This document shows positions 8,237 to 16,574 of a stretch of 44,352 bases of DNA, one piece after another. The translations under genes were made by a program, and so were the position numbers. How positions within the stretch are numbered: the first letter of the stretch is position 1; each line of letters begins with the position of its first letter. The notes under the pieces are model-generated. The model ran no database searches and was not told the DNA's origin. It saw only the letters and a list, made by a program, of their open reading frames with translations. This stretch comes from an uncultured Paracoccus sp. (lineage in GTDB: Bacteria; Pseudomonadota; Alphaproteobacteria; Rhodobacterales; Rhodobacteraceae), in NCBI RefSeq assembly GCF_945915435.1, contig NZ_CAMEFG010000028.1, forward strand, positions 1 through 44,352, written 5' to 3'.

Positions 8237-9199
8237 TCAAAGATAGCGCGACAAATCCACCGGCGTGACCAGTGGCCTGCCCGCGAAATAGGCATCCAGG
8301 TTGTCCACCATCAGTTGCGCCATCGCGTCGCGCGTTTCGACCGTGCCCGAGGCATGATGCGGAAACAGCGTCACGTTTGACAGGGCGGCAAGGCGCGGAT
8401 CGGGATCGGGTTCGTGCGCATAGACATCCAGCGCCGCCGCACCCAGGCGGCCATCCGAAAGCGCCGCGATCAGGGCGGGTTCGTCGATCACCGACCCGCG
8501 CGCCACATTGACCAGCAGCCCCTCGGGACCAAGCGCCTCGATCACCCTGGCCGAGATCAGCCCCCGTGTTTCGGGACCACCGGCAACGGCGATCACCAGG
8601 TTGTCGCTGTTGCGCGCCAGGGCGGTCAGGTCGGGATGATACGACCAGGGGACATCCCGCGGACGGCGGTTCCAGTAGCCGATCTTCATGCCGAAACCCG
8701 CCGCGCGCGATGCGATGGCCTGCCCGATGGCCCCCATGCCGACGATGCCCAGGCTGCGGCCGCCGATCGTGCGCTGCAACGGGAACATGCCGTTCCGCCC
8801 CCACCCGCCCGAGCGGACATAGGCATCGGCGCTGACCAGGCTGCGCCGCGCCGCCAGCATGAGCATGATCGCCGCATCCGCCACATCGCCGCAAAGCGCG
8901 GCCGAGGTATTGGTCAGGGCGATGTTCCGCCCGGCCAGGGCGGCGATATCGAATGCCTCGAAACCCGCCGAGGAACAGGCGACGATCCCCAGGTCCGGCA
9001 TCGCCTCGAGCATCCGCCGGGTGACGGGGATATGGCCGCTGGTGGCCACAGCCCGGCATTTCGGACCATGTTCCGCCATGAACCCTTCCTTGTCAGGGGC
9101 GAGGTCCCAGCGATGCACCCTGTAGCTTGCCCTCAACCGCGCCATCGCCACGGGTCGCGGCGGGCAGAGCATCATCAGGTCGGGCGTCAAGGTCATCAT
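8237..9199 (-). CDS. D-isomer-specific 2-hydroxyacid dehydrogenase (glyoxylate/hydroxypyruvate reductase-like)
   Basis: The 320-residue NAD(P)-dependent oxidoreductase interconverts a 2-hydroxy acid and a 2-keto acid. The Rossmann motif GMGAIGQAIA lies in the middle. The catalytic set is present: Arg in VNVARGSVID, Glu in DVYAHEPD and His in LFPHHASGT. It converges on the second GntR gene with a 26-bp gap and is transcribed toward the sugar-acid cluster. A role in reducing glyoxylate or a keto acid from a side branch is plausible but unproven. The start could be either of two adjacent ATG codons (9199 or 9196). Confidence 0.9.
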   Translation of the reverse strand: MMTLTPDLMMLCPPRPVAMARLRASYRVHRWDLAPDKEGFMAEHGPKCRAVATSGHIPVTRRMLEAMPDLGIVACSSAGFEAFDIAALAGRNIALTNTSAALCGDVADAAIMLMLAARRSLVSADAYVRSGGWGRNGMFPLQRTIGGRSLGIVGMGAIGQAIASRAAGFGMKIGYWNRRPRDVPWSYHPDLTALARNSDNLVIAVAGGPETRGLISARVIEALGPEGLLVNVARGSVIDEPALIAALSDGRLGAAALDVYAHEPDPDPRLAALSNVTLFPHHASGTVETRDAMAQLMVDNLDAYFAGRPLVTPVDLSRYL

Positions 9200-9313
9200 T
9201 GCTTACTCGTCGAGATCCGGCATCGGTCACGGCCCGGCGGCTTCGAGCGACAGGCCGGGCAGCGCGGCCTGCCAGGTGGGCATACCCGTCAGCCATCCCG
9301 GCCAGATGCCTGC

Positions 9314-9341
9314 ATTTCGGGAAAGCCCGTATTTCGGGAAA
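9314..9341. repeat. 11-bp direct repeat beside the tRNA-Thr 3' end
   Basis: ATTTCGGGAAA occurs twice, at 9314-9324 and 9331-9341, just outside the tRNA-Thr CCA end. On the tRNA strand the nearer copy forms a short CCCG-AAATA-CGGG stem followed by CTTT, so part of it may act as a tRNA transcription terminator. The duplication itself is unexplained. Confidence 0.5.
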
Positions 9342-9342
9342 C

Positions 9343-9418
9343 TGGTGCCGCAGAAGGGACTCGAACCCCCGACCCCATCATTACGAATGACGTGCTCTAC
9401 CAGCTGAGCTACTGCGGC
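9343..9418 (-). tRNA. tRNA-Thr (anticodon CGT)
   Basis: The minus strand folds into a complete cloverleaf. The acceptor stem GCCGCAG pairs with CTGCGGC; the D arm is GCTCAGCTGGTAGAGC; the anticodon stem CGTCA/TGATG encloses loop TTCGTAA, giving anticodon CGT, which reads ACG (Thr). The T arm contains GGTTCGAGTCC and the 3' CCA is encoded. The sugar-acid cluster lies on its 3' side and the hemY-mic60-hemD genes upstream. Confidence 0.97.
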
Positions 9419-9443
9419 AAGCGGCCCCTGTTTCGGGTGCGCG

Positions 9444-9471
9444 CCGCGCCGGATAGCAGGTTCCGGCGCGG
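9444..9471. repeat. 9-bp inverted repeat upstream of tRNA-Thr
   Basis: CCGCGCCGG at 9444-9452 is a perfect reverse complement of CCGGCGCGG at 9463-9471, with a 10-nt loop. It lies between the hemY terminator and the tRNA and has no T tract on either side. It may back up the neighbouring terminator or be a chance GC-rich palindrome. Confidence 0.4.
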
Positions 9472-9474
9472 GTG

Positions 9475-9508
9475 AAAAGGGGGCCGGGCGTTTTTTTCGC
9501 CAGCCCCC
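9475..9508 (-). terminator. Rho-independent terminator of the mic60-hemY transcript
   Basis: Read on the minus strand 13 nt after the hemY stop, GGGGGC plus GGCG pairs with CGCC plus GCCCCC (small bulge) around a seven-A loop, and is followed by TTTT. The position directly after the last gene of the unit supports terminator function and insulation of the tRNA. Confidence 0.7.
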
Positions 9509-9520
9509 TCGACCGCCCGG

Positions 9521-11338
9521 TCAATCGTCCCCGATCGGCTCGACATCGGGGCGGACGGGCACGATGTCCTTGTCCGACACGATCTGCGCACCCTGCGCCC
9601 CACCGACGGGCGCGGCGGGCCGGGATTCGGACGGCTTCGCCTTGTCGGACCGGGCTTCGGCCTTCGGTTCGCCCGCCGGCGGCGCGGCGGGCTGCGGCTT
9701 CGCAACCGGCTGGGGTGCGGGTTTCGGGGTTTCGGGTTCAGGCTCTTTCACCGGTTCGGGGTCGGTGACGGTCATCACCGGCTCGGGCGGTTCGGGCCGG
9801 GTGGGCGCGTAATCGGATTCGCGCGGCACCATGCCGGGGGCGACGTTGGGGGTATCCTCGACCGGCGCGGGGGCCGCGTCCCGGGGCGCGGCGTCCGGGC
9901 TGCGGGGCGGCACCGGGACGATGGGCGCTTCCGAGACATGACCCGGCCCCGTCTTGCCCCCCACCAGCAGCGGCAGCATCTCGGCCCCGTTGGGCGAGGT
10001 ATAGGCGGTGCTGTGGACCCCCTCGGGTTCGCGCCAGGTCAGCGTGTCGAAGCCGCCGCAACTGTCGCAGACGGGCGCCCATTGGGCCATGACGTTGTGG
10101 CACTTGTCGCAGACCCATTGCGGGCCGCGGCTTGCGGTCATGGCGCGGGTCAGCCAGCCGCGCACGACGGCATCGTCGGCGCCCTCGCCCCGCTCGATCG
10201 CAGCCATGATCGACAGGGTGCGCGTGGTCGGATGCTTTTGCGCCAGGTCGCCAAGCGCGCGGCGGGCGCCGGGGAAATCCTCGGCGGCCAGCAGCAGTTC
10301 GGCGCGCAGAAGGCGGGTTTCCTCGTGATCGGGGTTCTGCCGCATCAGGTTGTCGAAGCGGCGCAGGCGCGCGGCGGGGGTCTCGTCCGGGACGATTTCC
10401 GCATAGGCGGCGGCGACGTCGGGATGGGGCCTGACGGACCACGTCTTTTGCAGCACGCGGCTGGCGTGGCGGGTGTCGCCCTTGGCCATGTAGCTGCGCG
10501 CGGCCAGAACCGCCGCCGGGATCAGGTCGGGGCTTGCGCGATTGGCCGAGATCGCAGCCTCGCGCGCGCTGATCGAGTTTTCCTTGGCCAGCACCTCGCT
10601 TGCCTCTTGCAGGGCCAGCACGGCGTCGCGGCGGATCACCACGTCCTGCGGCAGTTGCCCCTGCTTGCGCTTGTCCTTGAGAACCGAGCGCGCGCCCTTC
10701 CAGTCGCCCTGGCGGGTTTGCAACTGCAACAGCATGTCCTGCACTTCCTGGTGGCGGGGCTTGAGCGCATAGGCCTTTTGCGCCAGCTTCAGCGCGGTGG
10801 CGGTGTCGCCCTCGGCCAGCTTCTGGCGCATCAGTCCGCGCACCGCCAGAAAGCGGGTGCGGTCGTCGGACAGCAGGCGGCGATAGACCTCGGTCGCCCT
10901 TGCGCCGTCGCCGGTCAGTTCGGCGGCCTGCGCGGCCAGCACGTCGGTCAGATGCGGCTCGCGCAGGTATTTCGCGGCCTTGTGCGCCTTGTCCTGCGCC
11001 AGCCGCCCCTCGCCCGAGGCGATGGCCAGCATCCCCTCGGCCAGCGCCTTGTAGCCCTTGCGCTCGCGCGAGCGGGCGAAATAGCGGTTGATCGCGGTTT
11101 CGTCCCCCGCAACGAAGCGCAGCGTGGCAAACAGCAGGCCCAGCAGCCGGATGACGATCCAGACCAGCACCAGCGCCAGCACAAGGACGATGAACAGTTG
11201 GACCGGACCCAGCGTGTATTCGACGCCGTCATAGACCAGACGAAGCGGCTGCCCGGTTTCGGACAACTGCATGGCACCCAGCGTGATCGCAAGGACAACC
11301 GCGAAGAACAGCAGGATCTTCAGCAAAGACAGCAACAT
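9521..11338 (-). CDS. hemY: HemY-domain TPR membrane protein with C-terminal zinc ribbon (Orf52-like)
   Basis: This 605-residue protein has two N-terminal membrane segments (about 3-22 and 45-72), a TPR-like helical region (about 90-395), a zinc ribbon with Cys410, Cys413, Cys424 and Cys427 (CDKC...CDSC), and a disordered Pro/Glu/Lys/Ala-rich tail from about 440. HemY_N proteins are linked to haem synthesis but their activity is unclear. This is not the unrelated protoporphyrinogen oxidase also called HemY. The layout (membrane anchor, TPRs, metal ribbon) resembles LapB/YciM scaffolds. It starts 10 nt after mic60, an arrangement known in alphaproteobacteria as mic60-orf52. The ATG at 11338 follows AAGGG. 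Confidence 0.85.
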   Translation of the reverse strand: MLLSLLKILLFFAVVLAITLGAMQLSETGQPLRLVYDGVEYTLGPVQLFIVLVLALVLVWIVIRLLGLLFATLRFVAGDETAINRYFARSRERKGYKALAEGMLAIASGEGRLAQDKAHKAAKYLREPHLTDVLAAQAAELTGDGARATEVYRRLLSDDRTRFLAVRGLMRQKLAEGDTATALKLAQKAYALKPRHQEVQDMLLQLQTRQGDWKGARSVLKDKRKQGQLPQDVVIRRDAVLALQEASEVLAKENSISAREAAISANRASPDLIPAAVLAARSYMAKGDTRHASRVLQKTWSVRPHPDVAAAYAEIVPDETPAARLRRFDNLMRQNPDHEETRLLRAELLLAAEDFPGARRALGDLAQKHPTTRTLSIMAAIERGEGADDAVVRGWLTRAMTASRGPQWVCDKCHNVMAQWAPVCDSCGGFDTLTWREPEGVHSTAYTSPNGAEMLPLLVGGKTGPGHVSEAPIVPVPPRSPDAAPRDAAPAPVEDTPNVAPGMVPRESDYAPTRPEPPEPVMTVTDPEPVKEPEPETPKPAPQPVAKPQPAAPPAGEPKAEARSDKAKPSESRPAAPVGGAQGAQIVSDKDIVPVRPDVEPIGDD

Positions 11339-11348
11339 CTGGCAACCC

Positions 11349-12935
11349 TTACTTGACGCTGCGGGACAGGTCGGCGATCGCGGCGCGGGCATCCACCCAA
11401 CGCCGGGCGCTTTCGGTCCAGGCGGACATGGCATCCTGACCGGCGGGGGGCAGGGTCTCGATCTCGGCCAGCGCGGCCTGGATGTCGCCGCCCCGCACCT
11501 GGGCCGCGGCACGCGACAGGACGGCGTCGGGATCGCCCCCCTCTCGCGGTTCGACCGAGCGGGCGCCGGTCTGGACGCGCAGGAAGTTCCCGATGGCGCC
11601 CAGCGTATCCTCGCCCGCCGCATCCTCGCGCAGCGCGGCATGCAGCCCGGCGCGCGCCGCGTCGTCGAAGTCGCGTTGCAGATAGGGCAGCGAGGGCAGG
11701 TCGGCCGAGATCGCCGCAGGCAGTTCGACCCCCGCGGCCTGCAACTCGGCAATGCCCCCTTGCAGGCTGCCACCCGATTCGAGGGCGGCCTGCAACCCGG
11801 CGGCGATGGTCGCGACGCTGGCGCGGCGGGCGATCTGTTCGGTTTGCTCGCGAACGCGGTCGGCCTCGGCCTGCGCCTCGGCAAGGCGCTGCTCGGCGGA
11901 TTGGGCAGCGGCCTCGACCTCTTGCTGCACCTGGGCGAGGCGGCCGGACAGGGACTGGACCTCGGCCAGCGCATCGGGGTCGATGGCGGGCTGCGCGCCC
12001 AGTTCGGCAAAGCGGTTTTCATGCGCCTCGACCTGACCGCGCAGATCGGCCAGCGCGGCTTGCAGCGACCCAAGCGCCGCCGGATCGGCGGCAGGGCCGG
12101 CTTGGGAAGGCTGGTCCAGCCCGGCGGTCGAAGGCGACGGCGCAGGCTGCGGCTGCGTGGAAAGGCCCGCGACACGTTCATCCAGCGCGGCAAGGCGATC
12201 GGCCTGCTGGGCCAGCGCCTGTTCCAGCGCGGCAAGGTCGGGGGCATCCTGATCCGCGGGTGTTTCGGGGGCCGGCGTATCGGGGGCGGGCGCTTCGGCC
12301 AGCACGGCGCGGGCGGCCTCGAATCCCGCGGCGGTCGCGGCCTCGGTCGCGCTTTGCAGGATGTCGTCGCGCGCGGATTGCACCTCGGCCCGCGCGGCTT
12401 GCGTGGCGGCTTCGCGGGCGGCTTGCACGTCGGCTTCGCCATTTTCGGGGACGGCTGCGGGAACGGGCTGCCATGCGGGCGGCAGATGCGGGACCGCCCA
12501 ATAGGTCGCGGCAGCGCCAAGACCGGCAGCCACGACGCCGCCCAGGAAGGTGGGCATGAACCCGGCCTTGCGCACGACCACGCGCGGCTCGGGGAGCTCG
12601 GGCGGGGTTGCGGCGGATGCGGGCGGGGGCGTCGCGGGGCGGGCGTCGGGCGCCGCATCGGGTTTCGCGACCGTGGCCGGGCCTGTCACCGGGATCGAGG
12701 ACGGCTTTTCCCCCTCATCCGCCTTGCGGCTGGCGGCGGGGCGGGCCGAATCCCCGTCCTTGCCCACCAGCGACGATTCGATGGCAGGCCTGGGATCGGC
12801 TGGCTTGCCCTGCGCCTCCGGCTGATACGGCTGGTTCGGCAGGACCTCACCGACCGCGGCGGCGTCCTTGCGGGGGGTCGATTTCACCCGCGGTTTGCTT
12901 GCGCTGGTCGGATCTTTTGGCTTTGTCACGATCAT
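11349..12935 (-). CDS. mic60: Mitofilin/Mic60 family inner-membrane protein
   Basis: The 528-residue product has a long Pro/Ala/Lys-rich disordered N terminus (about 1-120), one membrane segment (about 126-147), an extended periplasmic coiled coil rich in Ala, Gln and Glu (about 165-395), and a C-terminal mitofilin-type helical domain. Bacterial Mic60 proteins bend the inner membrane and are homologues of the mitochondrial crista-junction protein. Location beside hemD and hemY is the conserved alphaproteobacterial setting. The start at 12935 follows GGGG with a short spacer; in-frame upstream codons enter the intergenic region and look unlike protein. Confidence 0.85.
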   Translation of the reverse strand: MIVTKPKDPTSASKPRVKSTPRKDAAAVGEVLPNQPYQPEAQGKPADPRPAIESSLVGKDGDSARPAASRKADEGEKPSSIPVTGPATVAKPDAAPDARPATPPPASAATPPELPEPRVVVRKAGFMPTFLGGVVAAGLGAAATYWAVPHLPPAWQPVPAAVPENGEADVQAAREAATQAARAEVQSARDDILQSATEAATAAGFEAARAVLAEAPAPDTPAPETPADQDAPDLAALEQALAQQADRLAALDERVAGLSTQPQPAPSPSTAGLDQPSQAGPAADPAALGSLQAALADLRGQVEAHENRFAELGAQPAIDPDALAEVQSLSGRLAQVQQEVEAAAQSAEQRLAEAQAEADRVREQTEQIARRASVATIAAGLQAALESGGSLQGGIAELQAAGVELPAAISADLPSLPYLQRDFDDAARAGLHAALREDAAGEDTLGAIGNFLRVQTGARSVEPREGGDPDAVLSRAAAQVRGGDIQAALAEIETLPPAGQDAMSAWTESARRWVDARAAIADLSRSVK

Positions 12936-13029
12936 TTCCCCGTTGTCTGGCAGCTGCGCACAGGACCGGAATCCACCCGTGCCAAGGGTTACTGTAGTCG
13001 GCAGCCCGCACCGTCTCAACCCGCAGCGG

Positions 13030-13686
13030 TCAGGAATGTTGCGCGGCCATGACTTGGGCCAGCCCCGCCAGCATCCCTTCGGCATCGGGTGTGGGCGCGA
13101 CGGCCATGCGCGCCGCCGGGCCGTCCCACGCGCCCGCCGCCGCCGCGCTGATCGGCACCACCCATAGGGCCGCGCGCGCACCCTGCACCTGCGCCGACAA
13201 AAGCCGCGCCGAGCGGGGCGAGAACAACGGGACCATCACCGGCCCCCCGCCCGCCAGCGCGGCCCGCGCGCGGTCGTTCAGCGCCACGGGTTGCTGGTCG
13301 TAGACGGCCACGCCCTCGACCGGCAGCGCGCGCGCGATATGGCGGCCATGCGGATGCAGCCAGCCGGGAGGCAGGTCCTTCAGCATCGGTTCCAGCCGGA
13401 TCGCGTCGCCGGGACCGGTAATGGCGTCGAAGCCCGCCGCCCGCGCGACCGCGGCGCTGTGCGGGCCGACGCAGATCGCCGGACGGCCCCGCCCCGGCCC
13501 GGCAAAGGGCACCGCATTTTCCGAGGTAAAGACCAGCCCCGGCGCATCCGCCAGCGCCGCGCCGTCATGGGGCAGCGCCTCGATCCGCAGGATGGGCGAG
13601 ATCACGACCTCGGCCCCAAGCGCCTCGGCCTGCCGGGCAAAGCGGAGCGAGGCAGGTTCGGGGCGGGTCAACAGAAGCAGCGGCAT
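13030..13686 (-). CDS. hemD: Uroporphyrinogen-III synthase
   Basis: HemD cyclises hydroxymethylbilane with inversion of ring D to make uroporphyrinogen III, the branch point to haem, sirohaem and cobalamin. The 218-residue product opens with [17 protein letters not shown] and has FTSENAV near residue 53 and [10 protein letters not shown] in the second domain, the usual poorly conserved HemD landmarks. It lies upstream of mic60 on the same strand with a 94-bp gap, and diverges from tsaD with 78 bp between starts. That gap should contain both promoters, but I see no confident consensus elements. Confidence 0.9.
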   Translation of the reverse strand: MPLLLLTRPEPASLRFARQAEALGAEVVISPILRIEALPHDGAALADAPGLVFTSENAVPFAGPGRGRPAICVGPHSAAVARAAGFDAITGPGDAIRLEPMLKDLPPGWLHPHGRHIARALPVEGVAVYDQQPVALNDRARAALAGGGPVMVPLFSPRSARLLSAQVQGARAALWVVPISAAAAGAWDGPAARMAVAPTPDAEGMLAGLAQVMAAQHS

Positions 13687-13764
13687 GGCCTTTATCGCAT
13701 CACGGTGTTACTTGCACCCTGCCTAGGCGCTTGGCGTCCGGCAAACAAGACCCGCAACAACCGC

Positions 13765-14841
13765 ATGGCCACCGGCATGAGCCTGACATTCCTGGGTATC
13801 GAAAGCAGTTGCGACGACACCGCCGCCGCCGTGGTGACGGGGGACCGGCGCATCCTGTCCTCGGTCGTCTTCGGGCAGACCGCGCTGCACGCCGATTTCG
13901 GCGGCGTCGTCCCCGAGATCGCCGCCCGTGCCCATGCCGAAAAGCTGGATATCTGCGTCGAGCAGGCGCTGGCGCAGGCCGGGCTGCGACTGGCCGATCT
14001 GGACGGCATCGCGGTGACGGCGGGGCCGGGGCTGATCGGGGGCGTCCTGTCCGGCGTCATGCTGGCCAAGGGGCTGGCCGCCGGCACCGGCCTGCCGCTG
14101 GTCGGGGTCAACCACCTGGCGGGCCATGCGCTGACGCCGCGCCTGACGGATGGCGTCGGGTTTCCCTATCTGATGCTGCTGGTTTCCGGCGGGCATTGCC
14201 AGTTCCTGCGTGTCGATGGGCCGGATGATTTCACCCGCCTGGGCGGCACCATCGACGACGCGCCGGGCGAGGCCTTCGACAAGGTGGCCAAGCTGCTGGG
14301 GCTGCCGCAGCCCGGTGGACCGGCGGTCGAGCGCGCCGCGCGGCAGGGCGATCCCGCGCGCTTTGCCCTGCCCCGCCCGCTGCTGGACCGTCCGGGATGC
14401 GACCTGTCCTTTTCAGGGCTGAAGACGGCGGTTCTGCGGCTGCGCGACGACCTGGTTGCCGCCCAGGGCGGGCTGCACCAAGGGGACCGCGCCGACATCT
14501 GTGCGGCATTTCAGCGCGCCGTGGCCGAGGTGCTGGCCGAAAAGACCCGCCGCGCGCTGGCGCTGGCACCCGTCCCGACCCTTGCCGTCGCGGGCGGGGT
14601 CGCGGCCAACACCGCGCTGCGCCATGCGCTGGAACAGGTCGCCGGGCAGGCGGGCGCGCGCTTTGTCGCGCCGCCCTTGGCGCTTTGCACCGACAATGGC
14701 GCGATGATAGCCTGGGCCGGGATCGAGGCGTTCGCGCAGGGCCGCCGCGATGGGCTGGACCTTGCCGCCCGGCCCCGCTGGCCGCTGGACCGCAAGGCCG
14801 CCCCGATGCTGGGCGCGGGCAAGAGGGGGGCAAAGGCATGA
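13765..14841 (+). CDS. tsaD: tRNA N6-threonylcarbamoyladenosine transferase, TsaD/Gcp
   Basis: TsaD transfers threonylcarbamoyl to A37 of tRNAs decoding ANN codons, working with TsaB, TsaE and TsaC. The 358-residue protein has the ASKHA fold: [15 protein letters not shown] at the N terminus, metal-binding histidines in [17 protein letters not shown], and [12 protein letters not shown] followed by [12 protein letters not shown] near the C terminus. Either 13765 or the ATG at 13777 (MSLTFLG) could be the start; neither has a clear ribosome binding site. It heads an operon with gpsA, overlapping it as ATGA. Confidence 0.95.
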   Translation: MATGMSLTFLGIESSCDDTAAAVVTGDRRILSSVVFGQTALHADFGGVVPEIAARAHAEKLDICVEQALAQAGLRLADLDGIAVTAGPGLIGGVLSGVMLAKGLAAGTGLPLVGVNHLAGHALTPRLTDGVGFPYLMLLVSGGHCQFLRVDGPDDFTRLGGTIDDAPGEAFDKVAKLLGLPQPGGPAVERAARQGDPARFALPRPLLDRPGCDLSFSGLKTAVLRLRDDLVAAQGGLHQGDRADICAAFQRAVAEVLAEKTRRALALAPVPTLAVAGGVAANTALRHALEQVAGQAGARFVAPPLALCTDNGAMIAWAGIEAFAQGRRDGLDLAARPRWPLDRKAAPMLGAGKRGAKA

Positions 14842-15782
14842 GCGTGGCAATCATCGGCGCGGGCGCCTTCGGCACCGCCCTGGCCGTTTCGCTGGCCGCC
14901 AAGGGGCCGGTGACGCTGTGGGGGCGCGACATATCCTGGGGGCGCGAGAACCCGCGCCTGCCCGGCGTCACCCTGCCCGCGCAGGTCTCGACCACCGACG
15001 ACCTTGCCGCCATTTCCGCCCGGACCCTGCTGCTGGCCCTGCCCGCGCAGAAGCTGGGCACCTTCCTGGCCGCCAATGGCGCCGCGCTGGCCCGGCCCGG
15101 CCGCAGCTTCGTCAGTTGCGCCAAGGGCATCGACCTTGAAACCCTGCAAGGCCCGACCGCGCTGATCGCCCGCGCCCTGCCGGATGCGCCCGTCGCCGTG
15201 CTGACCGGGCCGTCCTTCGCCGCCGATATCGCGCGCGGGCTGCCCACCGCGCTGACGCTGGCCTCGGCCAGTCCCGACGACGCGCTGGCCCTGCAACATG
15301 CGCTGTCCACGCCGAACCTGCGGCTTTACCGCAGCACCGACGTCGCGGGGGCCGAGCTTGGTGGCGCGCTCAAGAACGTCATCGCCATCGCGGCGGGCGC
15401 GGCCATCGGCGCGGGCCTGGGCGACAGCGCCCGCGCCGCCGTCGTCACCCGCGGCTTTGCCGAGATGACCCGGCTGGCCACTGCGATGGGCGCGCAGGCG
15501 GAAACGCTGGCGGGGCTGTCGGGGCTGGGCGACCTGGTGCTGACCTGCACCTCCGAACAGTCGCGCAACTTCCGCTATGGGCAGGCGCTCGGGCGCGGCG
15601 CCGCCTTTGACGCCGCCACCACGGTCGAGGGCGCCGCCACCGCCCGCGCCGTCGCCAGCCTTGCCCCCCGGATGGGGCTGGAGATGCCGGTCGCCACCAC
15701 CGTCTCGGGGCTTGCCGAGGGACGCATCGTCATGGAAGAAGCCCTTGGAACCCTGCTCAACCGACCGCTGAAGGAAGAATGA
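14838..15782 (+). CDS. gpsA: Glycerol-3-phosphate dehydrogenase [NAD(P)+]
   Basis: GpsA reduces dihydroxyacetone phosphate to sn-glycerol-3-phosphate, the backbone for phospholipids. The 314-residue product has the Rossmann motif [10 protein letters not shown] (7-16), [23 protein letters not shown], the catalytic lysine in [13 protein letters not shown], and [16 protein letters not shown]. The stretch after WGRD up to ENPRLPG seems shorter than in most GpsA proteins, so one surface helix may be trimmed. The start overlaps the tsaD stop (ATGA), and the 3' end overlaps the YciI gene the same way, implying translational coupling. Confidence 0.96.
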   Translation: MSVAIIGAGAFGTALAVSLAAKGPVTLWGRDISWGRENPRLPGVTLPAQVSTTDDLAAISARTLLLALPAQKLGTFLAANGAALARPGRSFVSCAKGIDLETLQGPTALIARALPDAPVAVLTGPSFAADIARGLPTALTLASASPDDALALQHALSTPNLRLYRSTDVAGAELGGALKNVIAIAAGAAIGAGLGDSARAAVVTRGFAEMTRLATAMGAQAETLAGLSGLGDLVLTCTSEQSRNFRYGQALGRGAAFDAATTVEGAATARAVASLAPRMGLEMPVATTVSGLAEGRIVMEEALGTLLNRPLKEE

Positions 15783-16054
15783 TGCCGCTTTTCGCTATCA
15801 TCTGCCGCGACAACCCCGGCCAGCTGCAAACCCGCCTGGACACGCGCGACGCCCATCTGGCCTTTCTGAAATCCGCGCCGCACCTGCGCATGGCCGGCCC
15901 GCTGATCGAAGAGGGCGAGATGCGCGGCTCGCTGCTGGTCGTGGAAATGGACGACCTGGCGGCCGCGCAGGACTGGGCCGCGGGCGATCCCTACAAGGCG
16001 GCAGGGCTGTTCGCCTCGGTTCAGGTGATCCAGTGGAAGAAGGTGATCGGCTGA
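15779..16054 (+). CDS. YciI-like domain protein
   Basis: This 91-residue protein has the dimeric alpha-beta YciI fold: [12 protein letters not shown] at the start, then [12 protein letters not shown] with the conserved Arg-Asp-His, [18 protein letters not shown], and [14 protein letters not shown] with the conserved DPY. YciI proteins are related to muconolactone isomerase folds and mostly have unknown roles; the His/Asp pair suggests an enzyme. It starts inside the gpsA stop (ATGATG) and its stop overlaps the EVE gene by one base (TGATG), so all four genes are tightly coupled. Confidence 0.92.
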   Translation: MMPLFAIICRDNPGQLQTRLDTRDAHLAFLKSAPHLRMAGPLIEEGEMRGSLLVVEMDDLAAAQDWAAGDPYKAAGLFASVQVIQWKKVIG

Positions 16055-16476
16055 TGCAATACTGGCTGTTCAAATCCGAACCCGACGTCTTCAGCTTCGA
16101 CGACCTGGCCGCCAAGGGCGCGCAGGGCGAGGAATGGGACGGCGTGCGCAACTACCAGGCGCGCAACAACATGCGCGCGATGCAGATCGGGGATCGCGGA
16201 TTCTTCTACCACTCGAACATCGGCAAGCAGATCGTCGGCGTGGTCGAGGTCGCAGCACTGGCCCATCCCGACAGCACGACCGACGATCCGCGTTGGGAAT
16301 GCGTGGACATCAAGGCGATCGCCCCGGTGAACCGCCCCGTCACGCTGGACGAGGCCAAGGCCGAGCCCCGGCTGGCCGATATGGTGCTGGTCAACAACTC
16401 GCGTCTGTCGGTCCAGCCGGTCAGCAAGGCCGAATGGGACATCGTCCTGGAACTGGCAGGCGGGCTGACGACCTGA
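16054..16476 (+). CDS. EVE-domain protein
   Basis: The 140-residue protein starts [18 protein letters not shown], the typical EVE opening, and has WDGVRNYQARNNMR and DRGFFYHSN, which build the aromatic pocket of this PUA/YTH-like fold. EVE domains are thought to bind modified bases in DNA or RNA. Placement in an operon with tsaD, a tRNA-modifying enzyme, makes a modified-nucleotide reader plausible (inference). Start 16054 is preferred to an ATG at 16033 because the domain begins immediately and the TGATG junction is typical of this operon. Confidence 0.93.
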   Translation: MQYWLFKSEPDVFSFDDLAAKGAQGEEWDGVRNYQARNNMRAMQIGDRGFFYHSNIGKQIVGVVEVAALAHPDSTTDDPRWECVDIKAIAPVNRPVTLDEAKAEPRLADMVLVNNSRLSVQPVSKAEWDIVLELAGGLTT

Positions 16477-16504
16477 GCCACGCCGCCAGCCGGTCCCGCC
16501 CTCA

Positions 16505-16518
16505 GGGGGCCGGCCCCC
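16505..16518. repeat. 14-bp perfect GC palindrome downstream of the tsaD operon
   Basis: GGGGGCCGGCCCCC is a perfect palindrome 28 nt after the EVE stop and 57 nt before the ABC transporter start. It could form a hairpin that slows or ends transcription, but no T tract follows, so terminator function is weakly supported. Confidence 0.35.
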
Positions 16519-16574
16519 GGAACCACCCCCGGCCCGGAACCCACCCCTGCCCGGAATATTGACAGGAAGCCGAA

